Origin: Fen-1077 sp964462865
GTDB lineage: Bacteria > Chloroflexota > Dehalococcoidia > Dehalococcoidales > RBG-16-60-22
Direction of reading: 5' to 3'
NCBI GenBank assembly: GCA_964462865.1
Contig: CAYWZO010000087.1
Span: forward strand, 1 to 5,324
Length of the DNA: 5,324 bases
This document shows, in pieces, positions 4,934 to 5,324 of the stretch. Every line of letters starts with the position of its first letter. Positions within the stretch are counted from its first letter, which is position 1. Under the pieces are notes generated by a model. That model was not told the DNA's origin. It made no database searches and saw nothing but the letters and a program-made list of their open reading frames with translations. The position numbers and the translations under genes are program-made.

Positions 4934-5324
4934 ATGATTTATAATTCTACCTCATATGAAGAAGAAACCCGTAAGGTGCTAAACAAAGCAAAATCTGAGT
5001 TAGATTCAATAAATCGGGAAATCGCAGAAAAAAGAGATAAAGCTAAACTACTTGAAGAAGAAGTAAGCGCCTATGAAAATGCACTTCAAATATTCCTTAA
5101 GAGAATAGGAAAGGAAACTAGCGAAGAAATCAAGCCGGAAGAGATTAATTGGAAATCAATATTAAAAAAGGGTAGTACACATAAAGAGCGAATAAAGATT
5201 ATAGCTCAGCAAAAAGGTGGCAAAATAAAAGTAAGTGAATTCGCTAATATCCTTTTTTCTAATGGGTTTATAAAAACAAAAAAACTTGCCACTGCTTATA
5301 CCATAGTTCAATTATCAGTAGTGG
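4934..5324 (+). CDS. Unrecognised coiled-coil protein with possible winged-helix segment, 3' end cut off
   Basis: I do not recognise this gene. It runs open for 130 codons from the ATG at 4934 to the window edge; its full length is unknown. The start has GGGGG 7 nt upstream and a good promoter just before. Residues 8-60 are rich in Glu, Lys and Leu with heptad-like spacing (KVLNKAKSELDSINREI, then AKLLEEEVSAYENALQIFLK) and probably form a long helix or coiled coil. After a charged linker, residues 83-130 (HKERIKIIAQQKGGKIKVSE, then NGFIKTKKLATAYTIVQLSV) have the helix pattern of a small helix-turn-helix or winged-helix domain, loosely recalling HARE-HTH modules, which suggests DNA binding; this is a weak inference. 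No signal peptide or membrane segment is visible. Its AT-rich composition contrasts with the pyr operon, compatible with horizontal acquisition or with a different contig joined across the gap. Confidence 0.8.
   Translation, partial: MIYNSTSYEEETRKVLNKAKSELDSINREIAEKRDKAKLLEEEVSAYENALQIFLKRIGKETSEEIKPEEINWKSILKKGSTHKERIKIIAQQKGGKIKVSEFANILFSNGFIKTKKLATAYTIVQLSVV

Overview
The window carries most of a pyrimidine-biosynthesis operon on the minus strand. In transcription order (right to left) it runs pyrR (4619-4050), pyrB (4018-2621), pyrC (2618-1311), a small GIY-YIG nuclease-like gene (1273-935), and carA (919 to beyond position 1, so its 3' end is missing). A short AT-rich stretch, a 10-N assembly gap (4862-4871) and the start of an unrelated AT-rich plus-strand gene (4934 onward) fill the right end. 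The operon genes are GC-rich. The GIY-YIG gene and everything right of about 4740 are visibly AT-rich.

Regulation can be read directly from the sequence. A sigma70-type promoter (-10 TATAAT at 4743-4738) precedes a leader holding a PyrR-binding hairpin (4705-4675), a 13-bp antiterminator pairing (4685-4673 with 4650-4638) and an intrinsic terminator (4650-4620) directly before the pyrR start codon. PyrR bound to UMP should trap the antiterminator strand and let the terminator form. When UMP is scarce the antiterminator wins and the operon is transcribed. The ribosome-binding site of pyrR lies in the 3' arm of the terminator, so the same switch could also act on translation.

The enzymes cover steps 1-3 of de novo UMP synthesis: CarA is the glutaminase subunit of carbamoyl-phosphate synthase (carB is presumably just beyond the left edge), PyrB is aspartate carbamoyltransferase and PyrC is dihydroorotase. 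PyrB is unusual. Its catalytic core is followed by a four-cysteine domain resembling the zinc domain of the regulatory chain PyrI, with no room for the PyrI nucleotide-binding domain, and then by a tail resembling Ada-type zinc modules whose cysteine positions are occupied by Ser and Thr.

The GIY-YIG gene sits between pyrC and carA within a pair of 40-bp imperfect inverted repeats, which looks like a small inserted element that left the operon genes intact. The PyrR attenuator and gene order fit Gram-positive-type or Chloroflexota-like bacteria. I suspect a GC-rich Chloroflexota (Dehalococcoidia-like) genome from a draft or metagenomic assembly, but the sequence alone does not settle this.
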